Assembly: GCA_002104985.1 (NCBI GenBank)
Contig: MCGO01000297.1
Location: 1 to 37,730 of the forward strand
Length of the DNA stretch: 37,730 bases
Reading direction: 5' to 3'
Source of the DNA: Rhizoclosmatium globosum
Lineage: Eukaryota > Chytridiomycota > Chytridiomycetes > Chytridiales > Chytriomycetaceae
Of this stretch, positions 1 to 9,882 are shown piece after piece. How positions within the stretch are numbered: the stretch's first letter is position 1; each line of letters begins with the position of its first letter. Under the pieces are notes generated by a model. It worked only from the letters and a program-made list of their open reading frames with translations, was not told where the DNA came from and did not search any database. The position numbers and the translations under genes were made by a program.

Positions 1-572
1 CGACATGACAACAAGTTTCACAGCTTGATCCCGCCCACACAACATCTTCAGACACGACAAGATCAAATCACTCTCGACGCTACGTTCGTGACACTCATCG
101 ACACAGATTACTTTGTAAGGTAGGTTCCGTTCGCGAGGAGGTCTTTCCAGAGGATGCCTGTTGTGGAGAAGACGATTTCTGAGGAGGAGTGGGAGACGTT
201 TCGTTGGCCAATGTGGTATCCAACCTATTATCGCATTATGTTGTCAGCTGGTGGGAGAGGGAGGGTTCAGGGGTTTGGGGGTTACCTCAGCCCCAAGTGC
301 GACGCCTAGTTCCTCTGCTACTCGAGTGGCAAGACTGACAGCTGCGATTCTACGTGGCTGAGTACATAGAACAGGAGCTTTGAAGTGTCGTTGGAGCATT
401 ACTGGCACTTTTGAACTCTTGCCGCATCCTGTTGCTCCCGCTTTTGAATAAACAGAGCTATAAGTTGAATTGCTTCATGACCGAGAGCATTACCAATGAT
501 ACAGACGGGATTGGCAGTGACAAGGTCGATTATCTCTCGTTGAGCCCGCTCGGCTGGCAACATTGACATCAT
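1..572 (-). CDS. DEAH/DECH-box RNA helicase, N-terminal part (cut by window edge)
   Basis: NTP-dependent nucleic-acid helicase of superfamily 2. The chosen start (572) gives a protein opening MMSMLPAERAQREIIDLV, as just before motif I in DEAH helicases. Exons 572-494, 440-286 and 224 onward; introns 441-493 and 225-285 have GT-AG ends. Splicing joins residues into motif I (GATGCGKSS), motif Ia (TQPRRIAAVS) and, after the second intron, GYHIGQRN and FSTTGIL. Motif II reads DECHERS (DECH rather than DEAH) and the window ends within VVMS of motif III. The frame breaks at 110/111: motif II lies in the -1 frame and one added base would join the two parts. The upstream region holds an inverted-repeat element (596-966). 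Family assignment is firm; which DEAH subfamily is unknown, since the C-terminal domains lie outside. Confidence 0.85.
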
Positions 573-595
573 TTCGCTTTGCCACAAAAGTCTTA

Positions 596-966
596 AAGCA
601 AAGAGCGAAAAAGTTGCCCCTTTCAAAATTCAACTTCAAATTCAAAATTCAAAATTCAAAATTCGAAAACCAAGACAAACATCCTTGCTGTTGTTGATGG
701 CCTGAAATAGACACAGATGAATTCAAAGAGTGCCTTTTGTTGATACGACCTTCCAATTCATTGCCCCGATGTACAATCCACATTCATCTACTTGGTCACT
801 GTGGCAACAAGAAGGTTTTTGTCAAGACAAAGAATGATTATCTCTCAAACCTAGCTGTTGACTTAAGTGCTGCAATATGGAAGGTTTGGATTGGAATTAG
901 AATTTGAATTTGAATTTGAATTTGAAATTTGAAATTTGAAAGGAGCAACTTTTTCGCTCTTTGCTT
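596..966. mobile_element. MITE-like element with terminal inverted repeats and TA target site
   Basis: The ends are inverted repeats: 32 bp inward from 596 and from 966 match with one mismatch, starting AAGCAAAGAGCG on both strands. They are followed on both arms by degenerate TTCAAA/ATTCAAA repeats (about 620-660 and 890-940). Both ends are flanked by TA (594-595 and 967-968), as for Tc1/mariner-type insertions, though TA is palindromic and so weak evidence alone. The 230-bp centre has no convincing coding frame. The element lies 24 bp upstream of the helicase start, so it probably occupies that promoter or 5' leader. It could instead be a chance hairpin around simple repeats, but the 22-bp perfect outer arm argues against that. 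Confidence 0.6.
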
Positions 967-1051
967 TATTTCAAATTTACTCAACGCCAAAAAATGATAA
1001 TAAAACGCAACATTATCCCAATCAAAAACTACCCTCTGCCAAATACACCCC

Positions 1052-1756
1052 TCACTCCTCCTTCTTCCCATCCCTCAAGGTTTCTCCCAACTTGGCAAGC
1101 TGAAAAGCCTTCACCAACTCCCTAATTTTCTCAACCTCATCACGATGTTCCATATCCATCATTTTCGCATGAAGGAGCCGCTTCATGTACACCAACCAAA
1201 CAGCCAAAACAGCAAAAATGGTCATGATCCCACTTGTGGCTGCGTCAAGACTGACACCCTCCGGAAGCGCAGATTTAATTGAATATGCAAGCCATGCACA
1301 TATGATGGTAACTCCAGCGGAAACGCTCAAAACGAAGGCCAAAATATATGCGCTAGTTCCTACAAGCATGTAAATGTAATCTATCATGAATGATTTCTTG
1401 GCATTATGCGATAGAATTAAGTTATTAGTGTATTCCTTCAGTTTGTTAAGTATGTCTGAGTACAGATCTTCTTTCGACTTAAGTTGTGACGAAAGGTGTT
1501 CGAGGTTCTCTATTTGTTGTTGAAAAGGGGTTTTCGATGTAAAGAGTCTTCGACTCGGTCCCTGGAGCAACGTCTGTGACAATAGACGGACAAGGGGGTT
1601 GGATGGTTTTTTAATTTCGACGAAAGAGGATGTTTTCAGGAAGGCTTCGACTGGGTTGTCATCATGGTTGACCATTGTGGAAATGCCTTGATCGCTTTGG
1701 TGGTTATTTGTGTACGCGTGAGAGACTAGCCCTGAATCCACATAGGTTTGTGTCAT
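1052..1756 (-). CDS. hypothetical coiled-coil protein with two membrane segments
   Basis: 234 residues, single exon, not recognised. Residues about 80-120 are heptad-rich (QQQIENLEHLSSQLKSKEDLY onward, coiled coil likely). Two hydrophobic spans follow (about 128-160, from MLVGTSAYILAFVLSVSAGV, and 170-192, from ATSGIMTIFAVLAVWLVYM), then a charged 40-residue tail with a second short helix and a KKEE end. The coiled-coil/TM/TM layout recalls organellar membrane channels such as the mitochondrial calcium uniporter, but the WDIMEP pore motif is absent, so that identity is not supported. A second in-frame Met at residue 28 is an alternative start. It ends about 85 bp from the MITE. Confidence 0.6.
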   Translation of the reverse strand: MTQTYVDSGLVSHAYTNNHQSDQGISTMVNHDDNPVEAFLKTSSFVEIKKPSNPLVRLLSQTLLQGPSRRLFTSKTPFQQQIENLEHLSSQLKSKEDLYSDILNKLKEYTNNLILSHNAKKSFMIDYIYMLVGTSAYILAFVLSVSAGVTIICAWLAYSIKSALPEGVSLDAATSGIMTIFAVLAVWLVYMKRLLHAKMMDMEHRDEVEKIRELVKAFQLAKLGETLRDGKKEE

Positions 1757-2114
1757 TATTGGCTGTGAAATTGTGATCAGAATGGCTACTGCACATCGTC
1801 AAAGAGCGAAAGGAAGTCAAGCGGAGCTGTCAATATATTACCTTTTTGCGGTTCGTTGTTATAGTGTGGCTATCAGGTTGTGGTAATGTTGCAGTGAATT
1901 GGGTGTGGGAGGTCCAATTTGCAAGTCAATTTATCTGAATGTATACTTTCTTCTTCTCTTCTTCTACTTTACTTCTACTCCAACCAATTCCACCCCAAAA
2001 ACCAATACGCACTATCAAAAAAGAATAAACGAAAACCGACGAAAACACAAAACGAAAAAGAACCAATCCCATGCAAAGAACTCCAAGAACAGCAGTACTC
2101 AAAAGTCCAACGAA
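1757..2114. other. intergenic region without a convincing gene
   Basis: 358 bp between the two-helix membrane protein and the SH3 gene, both on the minus strand. It is A/C-rich on the plus strand (about 1975-2110). The open frame across it on the plus strand is low-complexity Lys/Asn/Ser and is the shadow of the SH3 gene. It probably holds the promoter of the gene ending at 1052 and the terminator of the SH3 gene; no specific site could be defended. Confidence 0.5.
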
Positions 2115-3670
2115 CTAAGTACGTTGAACGTAGTTGGAAGGTACCCAACCATCTTTACCCTCGACATTAACAGCCTTCCACCAACCATGGTGCGTAGACA
2201 TATCCCCATTTCGTCCCGCAGTAGCGACAACAGTAACAACATCGCCCGCATTCATTTCCAACTCATCTTCATACTCTGCTTTGAAAGTATACAACGCAAC
2301 CACCTCAAACTCGACACCCTCTCCATACGCTTCAGGTTCATCCTGCTGTTTCGCCGCCAAGGGACTCGAGACGCGTGGCTCGCTGCCAGTGGAATCGCTG
2401 AGGGAGAGGGACGAGCCGGGTCTCAAGTATCCTGTCAGTTTACTGAATCGCTTGGCGATGCCCATGTCGGGGACGTTGGGGAGGGCCGGGATCGGGGGGA
2501 GGGAGAGTCTGTATCCTTGCTTCTTGACTGCTGTTACTTGCTCGGTTTGGACCTTGATCAAGTCGGAGAGTTCGCCTGTTATATGTGGATTTGTTAGTGA
2601 AATCGTACATTGCGTTTGCCGAAACTTCAAGGGTCGTTCGCTGTGCTCACTAAAGAAGGCGTCCATACATAGCTAGGAGGTCCTTGTCTTCACCTTCGCT
2701 CCGCGAAAGTTCGTTCGCTGCGCTCACTAAGTAGTGCATGCGTACAAGACACAATGCATATTTCGCTCGTCCCTCGCTCAATACGAAGTACTAGGAGGTT
2801 ATTATCTGCATTCCAAAAAGCTGCGCTTTTTGATTTCACGCCAACTTCGCCGGCTTTCTTTTCGACTCCGTCGCTCGCTTGCTCCTTCGCTTCCTTCGCT
2901 CAGTCGGAGCTCACTTCTAAGAACTAACCAGTCTGTTTTTCAAGAGAATCAAGGAACGCGGATCGGTACTGGTTCGGAAGCCCCTGAATCTTAGATTCCA
3001 AACCAGCCAGTCTATCCAACAGATCCTCTTCCTTTCCTTCCTGGACCTGTTCCATTCTTCTTCTAGCAATATCCTGTTTCAAGACCAATTCATCGACATG
3101 TTTAGTCAAGAGGGCAGGGAGGGTAGTCGTAGTTTGCTTTTCGATGGCAGCAAGACGGTCGGCAAGGGAAGAGAGGGAGGCATCAATCTTTGGCGACAGT
3201 TGCTGGGCAGTAGCAGCAGAAGAAGCAGAAGTAGTTTGTGGCAGCGACGACAAGGACTCCAAACGAACAGCCAATTTCTCAAGTCCTTCAACCTGAACCT
3301 TTTCCTCGTTCTTCGACTGAACCGTTGAACCAAGGGCCTCCAAACGAGCAGCAATTGAATTGATCAAGATAAGCTCAGAGGCAGTGCCCGAAGTAGTAGT
3401 AGTAGTAGACGAAGACAGTGTCGCTTCAACAACATCAATTCGAACAGAAAGTGCTTCAACGCCCTGAACAAGTCGCCCCAAAAGTGACATTGTTTGTGCG
3501 TGTTGTTGCGCACTGACTTGGACAAGCTGCGCGGCAAAGGCGGAAAGACGGGCTTCGAATACGTCGTCTTCGATTAGAACTTGCTTGCTAGTAGCTGATC
3601 CACCTAGAACATCGCTGGTGCTAGTGCTGGTGTAGGCTGTGCTGGTGGACTCAAACGATGTGTCGGCCAT
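2115..3670 (-). CDS. coiled-coil protein with C-terminal SH3 domain
   Basis: Two exons, 3670-2929 and 2575-2115, give 400 residues. The intron (2576-2928, 353 bp) has a GTTAGT donor and a CTAAC branch site shortly before an AACAG acceptor; the split Gly codon joins LEKQT to GELSDLIKV and keeps a helix intact. Residues 1-250 are Ser/Thr-rich then heptad-like, consistent with an elongated coiled coil. A short motif near residue 300 (VPDMGIAKRFSKL, then GSSLSLS) is shared with the next gene. The C-terminal 60 residues are a clear SH3 fold: ALYTF, then ELEMNAGDVV, then GWW, then GWVPSNYV, ending just before the stop. SH3 domains bind proline-rich peptides, so an adaptor or cytoskeletal role is plausible; the partner is unknown. 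Confidence 0.85.
2576..2928 (-). repeat. unusually long intron with degenerate palindromic repeats
   Basis: At 353 bp this intron is five to eight times longer than the other introns in the window. It carries two near copies of a 20-mer containing GTGAGCGCAGCGAACGA (minus-strand sense; around 2633-2655 and 2706-2730), two CCTCCTAG boxes (about 2673 and 2794), and runs of GAGCGAAG/CTTCGCTC at 2700-2715 and 2865-2905 that can pair with each other. This looks like a decayed insertion or a local expansion of a short palindromic repeat rather than coding sequence. Confidence 0.5.
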
Positions 3671-3836
3671 AAGATGTTGGTTGTGTTCTAGTTGGTGGTT
3701 GGTGAAAGACTAAATTGGTTTGATTGACACAAGGAAACCCGTAAATGTGAAATGCGTCTGCTCCCATTTACTCGAAAACAAAACAAATGAAAAAAAGAAT
3801 ATAGAATGAAAAGAAAAGAAGAAACCTCTATGAATT

Positions 3837-4939
3837 CTACTTGGCTACACTCCCCGGAACACCTGCTACTTCCTCCTCTTGATCCTCAACAACAGACAAA
3901 CTGGATCCACTCCGACTCAAACTATGAGCAAGTCGGCTCAATCCTTCCTTAATTCCCATGTCTGGCACAATTGGCATACTCAGCCGCATACTCGCCCGTT
4001 TCGACACAGACGGTGATGGAGCAGGACTTCCCGATGCTGCAGCCTTCGCCCTCTGCAACCCTCCATGTGGATCCTTCAACAACTCTTCAACAACTCCCAA
4101 GAATGCTGTTGTCTGTCTCGACAAGGCACTATCCAAACTCTCCACATATGCACTTGCCAAACTCTCCATATTCAATTCAATCGACATTAACCGATGCGTC
4201 AAGTCATCCGCCCCTCCAACTGCCCCTCCAACACTCACACTTGGACTCGAAGGCTGTTGCTGTTGCTGTTGCTGTTGAATCAAAGCCCGCTTCAAATCAC
4301 TCTGCCTCGTTGCAACACTATACACTTCCTGATGCAAAAGCGTACTCTTAGTCTCCAGAGTCTCCAACCGATACACAATCCCATCAAGACTCTCCACAAT
4401 CATATCCAATTTCCCTTGCACACCACCACCACCCCCCTCCACCACCTCCTTCCCCTTCCCCTTCCCTCCTCCTCCCCGCTCTCCCCGTCCACCCCTTCCT
4501 CCTCATCCTCCTCCTCATCTTCATAAACATACCTCCTCAACCCGCGTCCCCTCCCCACCCTCCCCTCAGCAATCTCATCAACCCGCTCCTCAACCCGTCC
4601 AACCCGCTCCTCAATCCTCGCCACCCCCTCAATCAAAACCTCAAGCCGTTCCAGAATGCCCACCTCCTGCTCCTGCTCGACCCCCAGCGTGGTCGTGAGC
4701 GCCTCGGCGAGGGTGCTGAACCGTTTGTCGAGAGCCTTGTTGATGGTTTTTGCGAGGGATTTGGATAAGTCTTGTTGGTTTGCGGGGGTTAAGGGCGGGG
4801 CGGGGAAGCCGTCTGGGCCGAGGCCTGTGGGTGTTGAGGGCGGGGAGGGAGGGGGGATGGAGACGCCGGTGAAGGAGGCGGTTGATTTGCGGTTTGTGAC
4901 GGAGAGGGGGTGCAGGATTCTGTGGAGGTCTCTGGACAT
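3837..4939 (-). CDS. coiled-coil protein, SH3-less tandem paralogue (one frame break)
   Basis: Start at 4939 is chosen because AACAACAAAACC precedes the ATG. The N-terminal part is Pro-rich, followed by a helix with repeated RIEERVGRVEERVDEI, then an acidic patch. The frame ends at 4400, but the -1 frame from about 4470 continues with GGGGGVQGKLDMIVESL, another heptad region, an eight-Gln run and a tail with VPDMGIKEGLSRL then SGSSLS, the motif of the upstream SH3 gene. The length 3837-4939 becomes a multiple of three if one base is added in the G/A-rich stretch 4450-4480, giving about 367 residues. I found no intron satisfying both frames, although GTATGT occurs near 4528. It ends about 28 residues after the motif, with no SH3 domain. 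Confidence 0.7.
4255..4278 (-). repeat. CAG/CAA trinucleotide run coding for eight glutamines
   Basis: An imperfect (CAA/CAG)n tract inside the SH3-less coiled-coil gene encodes QQQQQQQQ. It sits between two helical regions and is the kind of tract that varies in length between strains. Confidence 0.8.
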
Positions 4940-5096
4940 GGTTTTGTTGTTGTGTGTGTGATCTTGGGTTGGTGTCAAATTGGTTGGGTGCAAGGATGGC
5001 AGGAAATTTAAGGGCGATTTATGATTTACTCGTGTCTCACGCGGATAAATATAAGAGAGAGAAGAAGAGAAAAGGAAAAGAAGAACATAATAGAAA

Positions 5097-6442
5097 TCAA
5101 GAGAAAATGATAAAAGTGGCAGTAACGATAAGGCCGATGGCAGTAGTCATCGCCGCAGAGGAAAGGTTTGTAGTAACCGCCGCTTTAGTTGTACCAGTAG
5201 ATGCAGCTGTATTTAGTTGAGTAGAAACAGTCAAGGTACTTGTAGGCATAGCGGTGGCAACAGTTGTCACTGTAAGCCCAGACCAACTCTGAACAGAATC
5301 ACACGACTTTTTGAATCCAGGCTCCTACTCATCACCATTAATGAGTCAAAAAACCAGCAACCTTCAAACTCACGAAAGCTTTGACGGCATCCACATCCTT
5401 CGCAGTACACGTTGCCGCCGCACATGACTCCAAAGCCCCAAAACTATACCCACTGCAAACAACTCCAACCAGCTCCTTCGTCTGCAGCCCATAATAAAAC
5501 TCGTTAACTCCCTTCCCAAACCCCTTCTCATTCAAACAATAATCCTTCACACAATTAGGCAACCCAACAACCCCCATCCAAACCTCCTCCAAATCCCTCT
5601 CAACAACTCCAAACCCTCGTACAGTATTACACATCCCCAAAACCTCCACCTCCTAAGCCCCGCAAAAAAGTTAATCACCAACTTCCCTCAAAACTAAAAA
5701 ACACTTACATATCCCTTAACAACATCCACCACCGCATCCGCACACCCCTTCCCCTCAACACACACCTCAATCCCACTCCCCCTCCCCAAAACCCCTTCAC
5801 AAACCTTCCCAAACGCCCGTCCCTCCCCCTCAACCATCCCCCGCGTCCAATTCACATACGGACTCTGACTCATCCAGAACGTCGCATTCAGAAACTCATT
5901 ATACCCACCCAGTGTGTCCTCATTCACACAGGCTTTAGCGCATTGTGGTAGCGTGTACCCGATTTTCGAGAGGGAGAGGTACTCAAACGCTTCTGCGTAA
6001 TGTGTGAGTGTTGGAGACGCGGATAAGATGGCGGTATAGCATAGCGGGGTTACAGCGTCGACCTGTTTCCTACATAAGCAGCAATACAGTGGGAAAACAA
6101 GATTTACCATCGCCTGTAAACTCGCCAGTTGCGTCCCTGTACAAGTTGTTAACCCTGCGTAGGCGATGTTCCCGAGGCGTGGGGTTCCCCAGAGGAGGTG
6201 TGGACATATTGTGAGGAAGGATTCGGGGGTTGGGGTTGTGAGGAAGGGTGTTAAGCCGGGGTACTATGTTGATTATGTTAGTGGGATGAAGGGAGAGGGG
6301 AAGAAGATCGTACAGTGACGTTGTTGAGCTCGCGGGATGCACATGGAGGTGCTGCGTTGAGTATGGCCGCAGCCTTTTGTGCGTCGATGGATGTGTCAGC
6401 GGATACAAGGGATGCGAGTATAAGTGGGATTATCAGATTCAT
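5097..6442 (-). CDS. secreted, GPI-anchored cysteine-rich cell-surface protein (five exons)
   Basis: Not a recognised family. Exons 6442-6314, 6263-6108, 6062-5709, 5652-5374 and 5324-5097, all phase 0, give 381 residues; introns are 50, 45, 56 and 49 nt. The 45-nt intron is a multiple of three and could be retained. The N-terminus is a signal peptide (MNLIIPLILASLVSA, then D). The body has roughly sixteen cysteines in regularly spaced pairs and a few N-glycosylation sequons (NVT, NAT, NWT). The last exon, easily missed because the preceding exon reads into a stop at 5338, is a Thr/Ser-rich linker ending in AAMTTAIGLIVTATFIIFS, a typical GPI-attachment signal. A wall-associated or surface role is inferred from this layout. 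The C-terminal exon rests on a GTGAGT donor at 5373 and a TAG acceptor at 5325. Confidence 0.75.
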
Positions 6443-6614
6443 TTTTTTTTGTAGTGATATTGATTACGGCAAATGGTTCACTCTAGTTTTATAGCGGGTT
6501 CGGTGAGCCGGAAAGGTTCACAAATCAAGCGAATCTTTTTTAATCAAATCGACGATGCCAATCAATAAGAGTCATATTGCGAACAAACCAATCAAAACAA
6601 AACCTGATTGGTGA

Positions 6615-6775
6615 CCTCGGCAACTGACCGAGCAGTATGTGGATGAAAGTGGACTGCAAGTATACTTTGTTATGGAGAGCCATTGCTAGTGTGCAAAAGA
6701 GCCCGTTTTTTCTGTCTTCAATAAATACGGGGACCTGTAATTGCCTAACTGTAAATGAAAGACTATTTATTGGGT
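6615..6775 (+). pseudogene. relic of the RING-family C-terminal cysteine domain
   Basis: In one frame about 6615-6660 reads RQLTEQYVDESGLQ, matching QQLTDEPYVDG of the relic at 17790-18075 and YIDGRGFQ of the intact RING genes. Nucleotide similarity continues to about 6775 with 21972-22115 (shared stretches TTTGTTATG/TTTGTTGTG, GGGACCT and TATTTATTGG). Stops and rearranged segments (an AGAGCCATTGC piece precedes GTGTGCAAAAGAG) show that it is dead. It lies immediately before the ankyrin gene, where a first exon would be expected, and is about 9 kb from the main RING cluster. Confidence 0.5.
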
Positions 6776-6814
6776 AGCACTATTTGGTAATAACATACAT
6801 AACTTGAGACTCAT

Positions 6815-9105
6815 GTGGCCAGGCTTGCCTCAACCAGCAAAAGCTTCCATTCCCGGCTTATTGTCGCGGAACACCACAGCCTCGCCATCAACCCGTTCCA
6901 CAGCAACAACAGCTCTTACCTACTCCAAGCAGCAAAGCATTCCAGTGTCGATGTTGTTAAAGCGCTGATTCGGAGGGGCCATTGCCTCGACGACCCTCCC
7001 TTGACACTGATCAATGCAGTTATTGGCGGGAACGAGGACACTGCGCGCTTCCTTCTTTCAAAAGGCGCTGATCTAAACGTGTCGTTTACGCGTGGAGAAG
7101 ACAACGTCCACTTCAACGCGCTCTCAGAAGCAGTTGCCCAAAACCATAAAAGTATCCTAATTTTGTTGCTGGAATCAGGTGCAACCCCAAACAAGTATCT
7201 GCTGAACAACACTTCGCCACTTGAAATTGCATGTCGCCTTGGCCAGGTGGATATGGTGCGTCTGTTCATCAAGTACAACGCAGATCTCAATATCCGCCGT
7301 GGCGACAGGACTCCCATTGCAGCTGCGTGCGAGAACGGCCACTTGGATGTACTGGAACTGTTACTTGAACATGGTGCGAACTTGAGTGATGCAGGTCACA
7401 TTGGAATGTGTTTTGCTTTGAACAAGGGTTTCAACAACATTGTGCGGGAGCTTATTCGGAATGGAATTGCTGATAATTCTTTATTGAATAAGGCGGTCGA
7501 ATACGGGAATCAGGAGGCAGTGGAGCTGTTTTTGGATAATGGCGTCAATATTGATCCGTCAAAGTCCGGGATTTATTTAAAGGAAGATCCGAGGAGTGCT
7601 CTAATGATAACATGTGACAATAATAACATGTCTATGGTTAAGTACTTATTGGAGAATGGTGCAGACATTGATTGGCCTGGTACTGGGCAAACGGCATTGA
7701 TTAGGACGTGCCAAGCAGGAAATGTTGAGTTGGTTCAGCTTTTGTTATCCAAAGGCGCGAATATTAATCATGTTGTTTCCGGAGATTATGAATACACAGC
7801 GTTATCCATGGCATGTTCGGAAGGAAATGTCAAGGTTGCAAAAGTCTTGCTCGAGAATGGCGCGAATTTTTTATGGGAGACTTCATATGATCGAGATATG
7901 TATGAGGTCGCAGAAGCGAACAACCATTTGGAAATATGTGACTTAATTGCAGCCAAGAAAGCTGAAATTGCCTGTAGCAAAGAATTTCGATTGTTGAAGG
8001 CTGTGAGCAATTCAGATTTTAAAGCTGTAGAGGTTATTTATTCATGAGATCGATTATCAATATTGACTTTTAATGATAGGCTCTAATCAAGGAAGGTGCC
8101 AATGTGAATTATGTGTCTGTTGATGGAAAAACAGCGTTACTTACAGCTTGTTCTGATGGAAATACCAGAATGGTGGAATTTCTTGTACATTCCGGTGCCC
8201 AAATCGCTTCACAGGGCCATGATGGAAATGACCCATTTGCAGCTGCTTGCTGGGAGAATCACCATGATACAGTCTGCTTCTTGCTTAAACATGGAATCAG
8301 CAACTTGAATGAGCGCAAGTATAATGGGGAATCTTGCCTTTTTGGGGCATGCTGGTTAGGGAGTCTAAAAATTGCAGAACTATTGATCAGATATGGTGCC
8401 GATGTAAATACAGTCGAATCCCGAGGGTATAGTTCTTTGGATAGTGCATTGATTCGCGCTGCTTTCAGAGGATTTTCAGATATTGTCAAGCTCTTGCTTG
8501 CCAATGGAGCAGATGTGCACCAAACTAATCGTGATGGTCTCACCGCTCTCATAAAAGGATCCGAATGCTGCTTCAACTTTAATTTTTCATGCGGCCATCT
8601 GGAAACAGTTAAAATGTTGATCGAGGCTGGATCAGATGTGAACAAGGTTGGCACATATGGTCACACGGCTTTGTTTATGGCATGCTCTCGAGGAAATACG
8701 CATATTGTTAACCTACTTATTCAAAATGGAGCTGCTGTGGATACACTTCATCGAGGTTCCACAGCGTTAATGAAAGCTTGTGGGGTTTATCTTTGCGAGT
8801 ATGAATTGAAGCATTTGGAGACTGTCAAGGCGCTTATTGACCACGGTGTTGATGTTAATGCAGTTGGATTAAATGGTACCGCTTTAACCGAAGCAACCCG
8901 TTTAAATTGCTACGAAATCGTGAAATTTTTGGTTTCTGAAGGAGCGGATGTAAATCTGGCAAACGGGAATGGCGATACTCCTCTTATGATTGCTTCTCAA
9001 AAGAATCTTCTGAATGCTTCTCAAAAGAATAACATGAAGATTATGAAGTTTTTGGTGGACGTGGGTGCTGTAGTTAGTATACACGCAACCAAAGGAAGAA
9101 GATGA
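6815..9105 (+). CDS. ankyrin-repeat protein (5' end uncertain)
   Basis: About 747 residues in two exons, 6815-8032 and 8080-9105, with a 47-nt intron (GTTATT donor, TTGAC branch, ATAG acceptor, phase 0) that joins AVSNSDFKAVE to ALIKEGANVN, exactly one repeat. Nearly the whole protein is ankyrin repeats of about 33 residues (for example TALIRTCQAGNVELVQLLL, then GANIN), roughly eighteen to twenty copies, implying a protein-protein scaffold. The frame opens at a GTG after an in-frame TAA at 6800, and no ATG follows for well over 100 residues. The first residues (ARLASTSKSFHSRLIVAEHH) resemble the tail of an F-box-like N-terminus, so an upstream exon is probably missing or displaced. An acceptor AG at 6807-6808 would fit. 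The partner exon was not found; a RING relic occupies that place. Confidence 0.8.
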
Positions 9106-9461
9106 TATGTTTATTAAATTGTTTCAATTGTTATTATCACTTGTATCTGATTTCCTTTCTATCAATTTGGTCCTTTTCTGCGATGTGAAAATCAACCAAC
9201 ACATCTGTATTTCAACTACCTCGTGGAATCATCATCACCAATCAAAACTGGGTATATATTAGAAATCCAATATGTTTCGTGTGTGTGTTGCAAATGGTAC
9301 CCCTCGTTTGTGTTCCGCTCGTAATACATACTTCCATCTTGCATCCATTCATAAAGCAACCGCGTTGGAGAAACGGCAATTATATCTAAATCGGCTTTTT
9401 ACAATACAAACAAACTAAATCAACCCCATTGTCTCCCCTCCGACAACAAAGCAGAAAAACA
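9106..9461. other. intergenic region, probable promoter of the split membrane gene
   Basis: 356 bp between the ankyrin gene and the start codon at 9462. It is AT-rich with a CCAAT at about 9238-9242 and TATATATT near 9251, both compatible with a plus-strand promoter. No coding frame of note. Confidence 0.35.
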
Positions 9462-9661
9462 ATGCCCCAAACCGACTTCCCCGACTCGCCCCAAAACACC
9501 ACAACGTCCCCACCATACTCCTCCCAACCCAAAAACTCCACAAACTCTCAACCCCAAGACCCGCAATTCGACTTTGATGCCTTCACAGGATTCACGAACC
9601 CATTCCTCGCATCCCTCCAAACAAACATCTACTACTTCCTAGCCATCGCAACAGGCTTAAT
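9462..9661 (+). pseudogene. split membrane-protein gene, 5' portion of exon 1
   Basis: Starts at the ATG at 9462 (AAAACAATG context); the codon at 9429 is only TTG. It encodes a Pro/Ser/Gln-rich N-terminus followed by the beginning of a hydrophobic span (LASLQTNIYYFLAIATGL). The frame is cut by the retrotransposon at 9661/9662 and stops five bases inside the LTR. Removing the element and one TTAAT copy restores an in-frame codon, so this and 16067-16915 were one gene. In the present allele only a 67-residue fragment would be made unless the element is spliced out. Confidence 0.85.
9657..9661 (+). repeat. target-site duplication, left copy (TTAAT)
   Basis: TTAAT directly precedes the LTR TG at 9662 and is repeated directly after the right LTR (16062-16066). 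Five-base duplications are usual for Ty1/copia integrases. Confidence 0.95.
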
Positions 9662-9882
9662 TGTTTGAGCAGGAATGCGAGTGTTTTGGGAATAAAAGAG
9701 TTGTGTTTATTGTTTATACTTTCGGACAATTATAAGACACGATGGAATGTTCTAGAAACTCCCTTATTTACCACTCCTTACTCATCTCCAACATCAGGAA
9801 TCCATGTATTCTCTGCTGTCTACGATGATCGGGTGAACATGCAGGACTTCGTCGATCTAACTCGCGTCTAGCGGGTCAAACA
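9662..9882 (-). repeat. 3' LTR of the copia element (left copy on the plus strand)
   Basis: 221 bp with 6-bp inverted ends TGTTTG/CAAACA. In element sense it contains, in order, a heat-shock element (9757-9745), TTATAATT (about 9735-9728), GTATAAAC (9719-9712) and AATAAA (overlapping it), consistent with promoter and polyadenylation signals. Confidence 0.97.
9745..9757. promoter_or_regulatory. perfect three-unit heat-shock element in the LTR
   Basis: GAATGTTCTAGAA fits GAAnnTTCnnGAA exactly, the binding site of trimeric heat-shock factor. In element sense it lies about 10 bp before TTATAATT and about 26 bp before GTATAAAC, a normal upstream activator position. The same site occurs in the other LTR at 15924-15936. 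Confidence 0.7.

Noticed and set aside
161..361. Plus-strand frame near the left edge
   Set aside because: Antisense to helicase motif Ia and the following exon; no features of its own.
1052..1756. Mitochondrial calcium uniporter-like protein
   Set aside because: Topology is similar (coiled coil plus two helices), but the WDIMEP pore motif is missing.
1899..2597. Long plus-strand open frame of 232 codons
   Set aside because: Its 3' part is antisense to the SH3 gene, whose domain is unmistakable; its own product is low-complexity Lys/Asn/Ser with no domain.
9429..9461. Upstream start for the split membrane gene
   Set aside because: The first codon is TTG; the ATG at 9462 has the better context.
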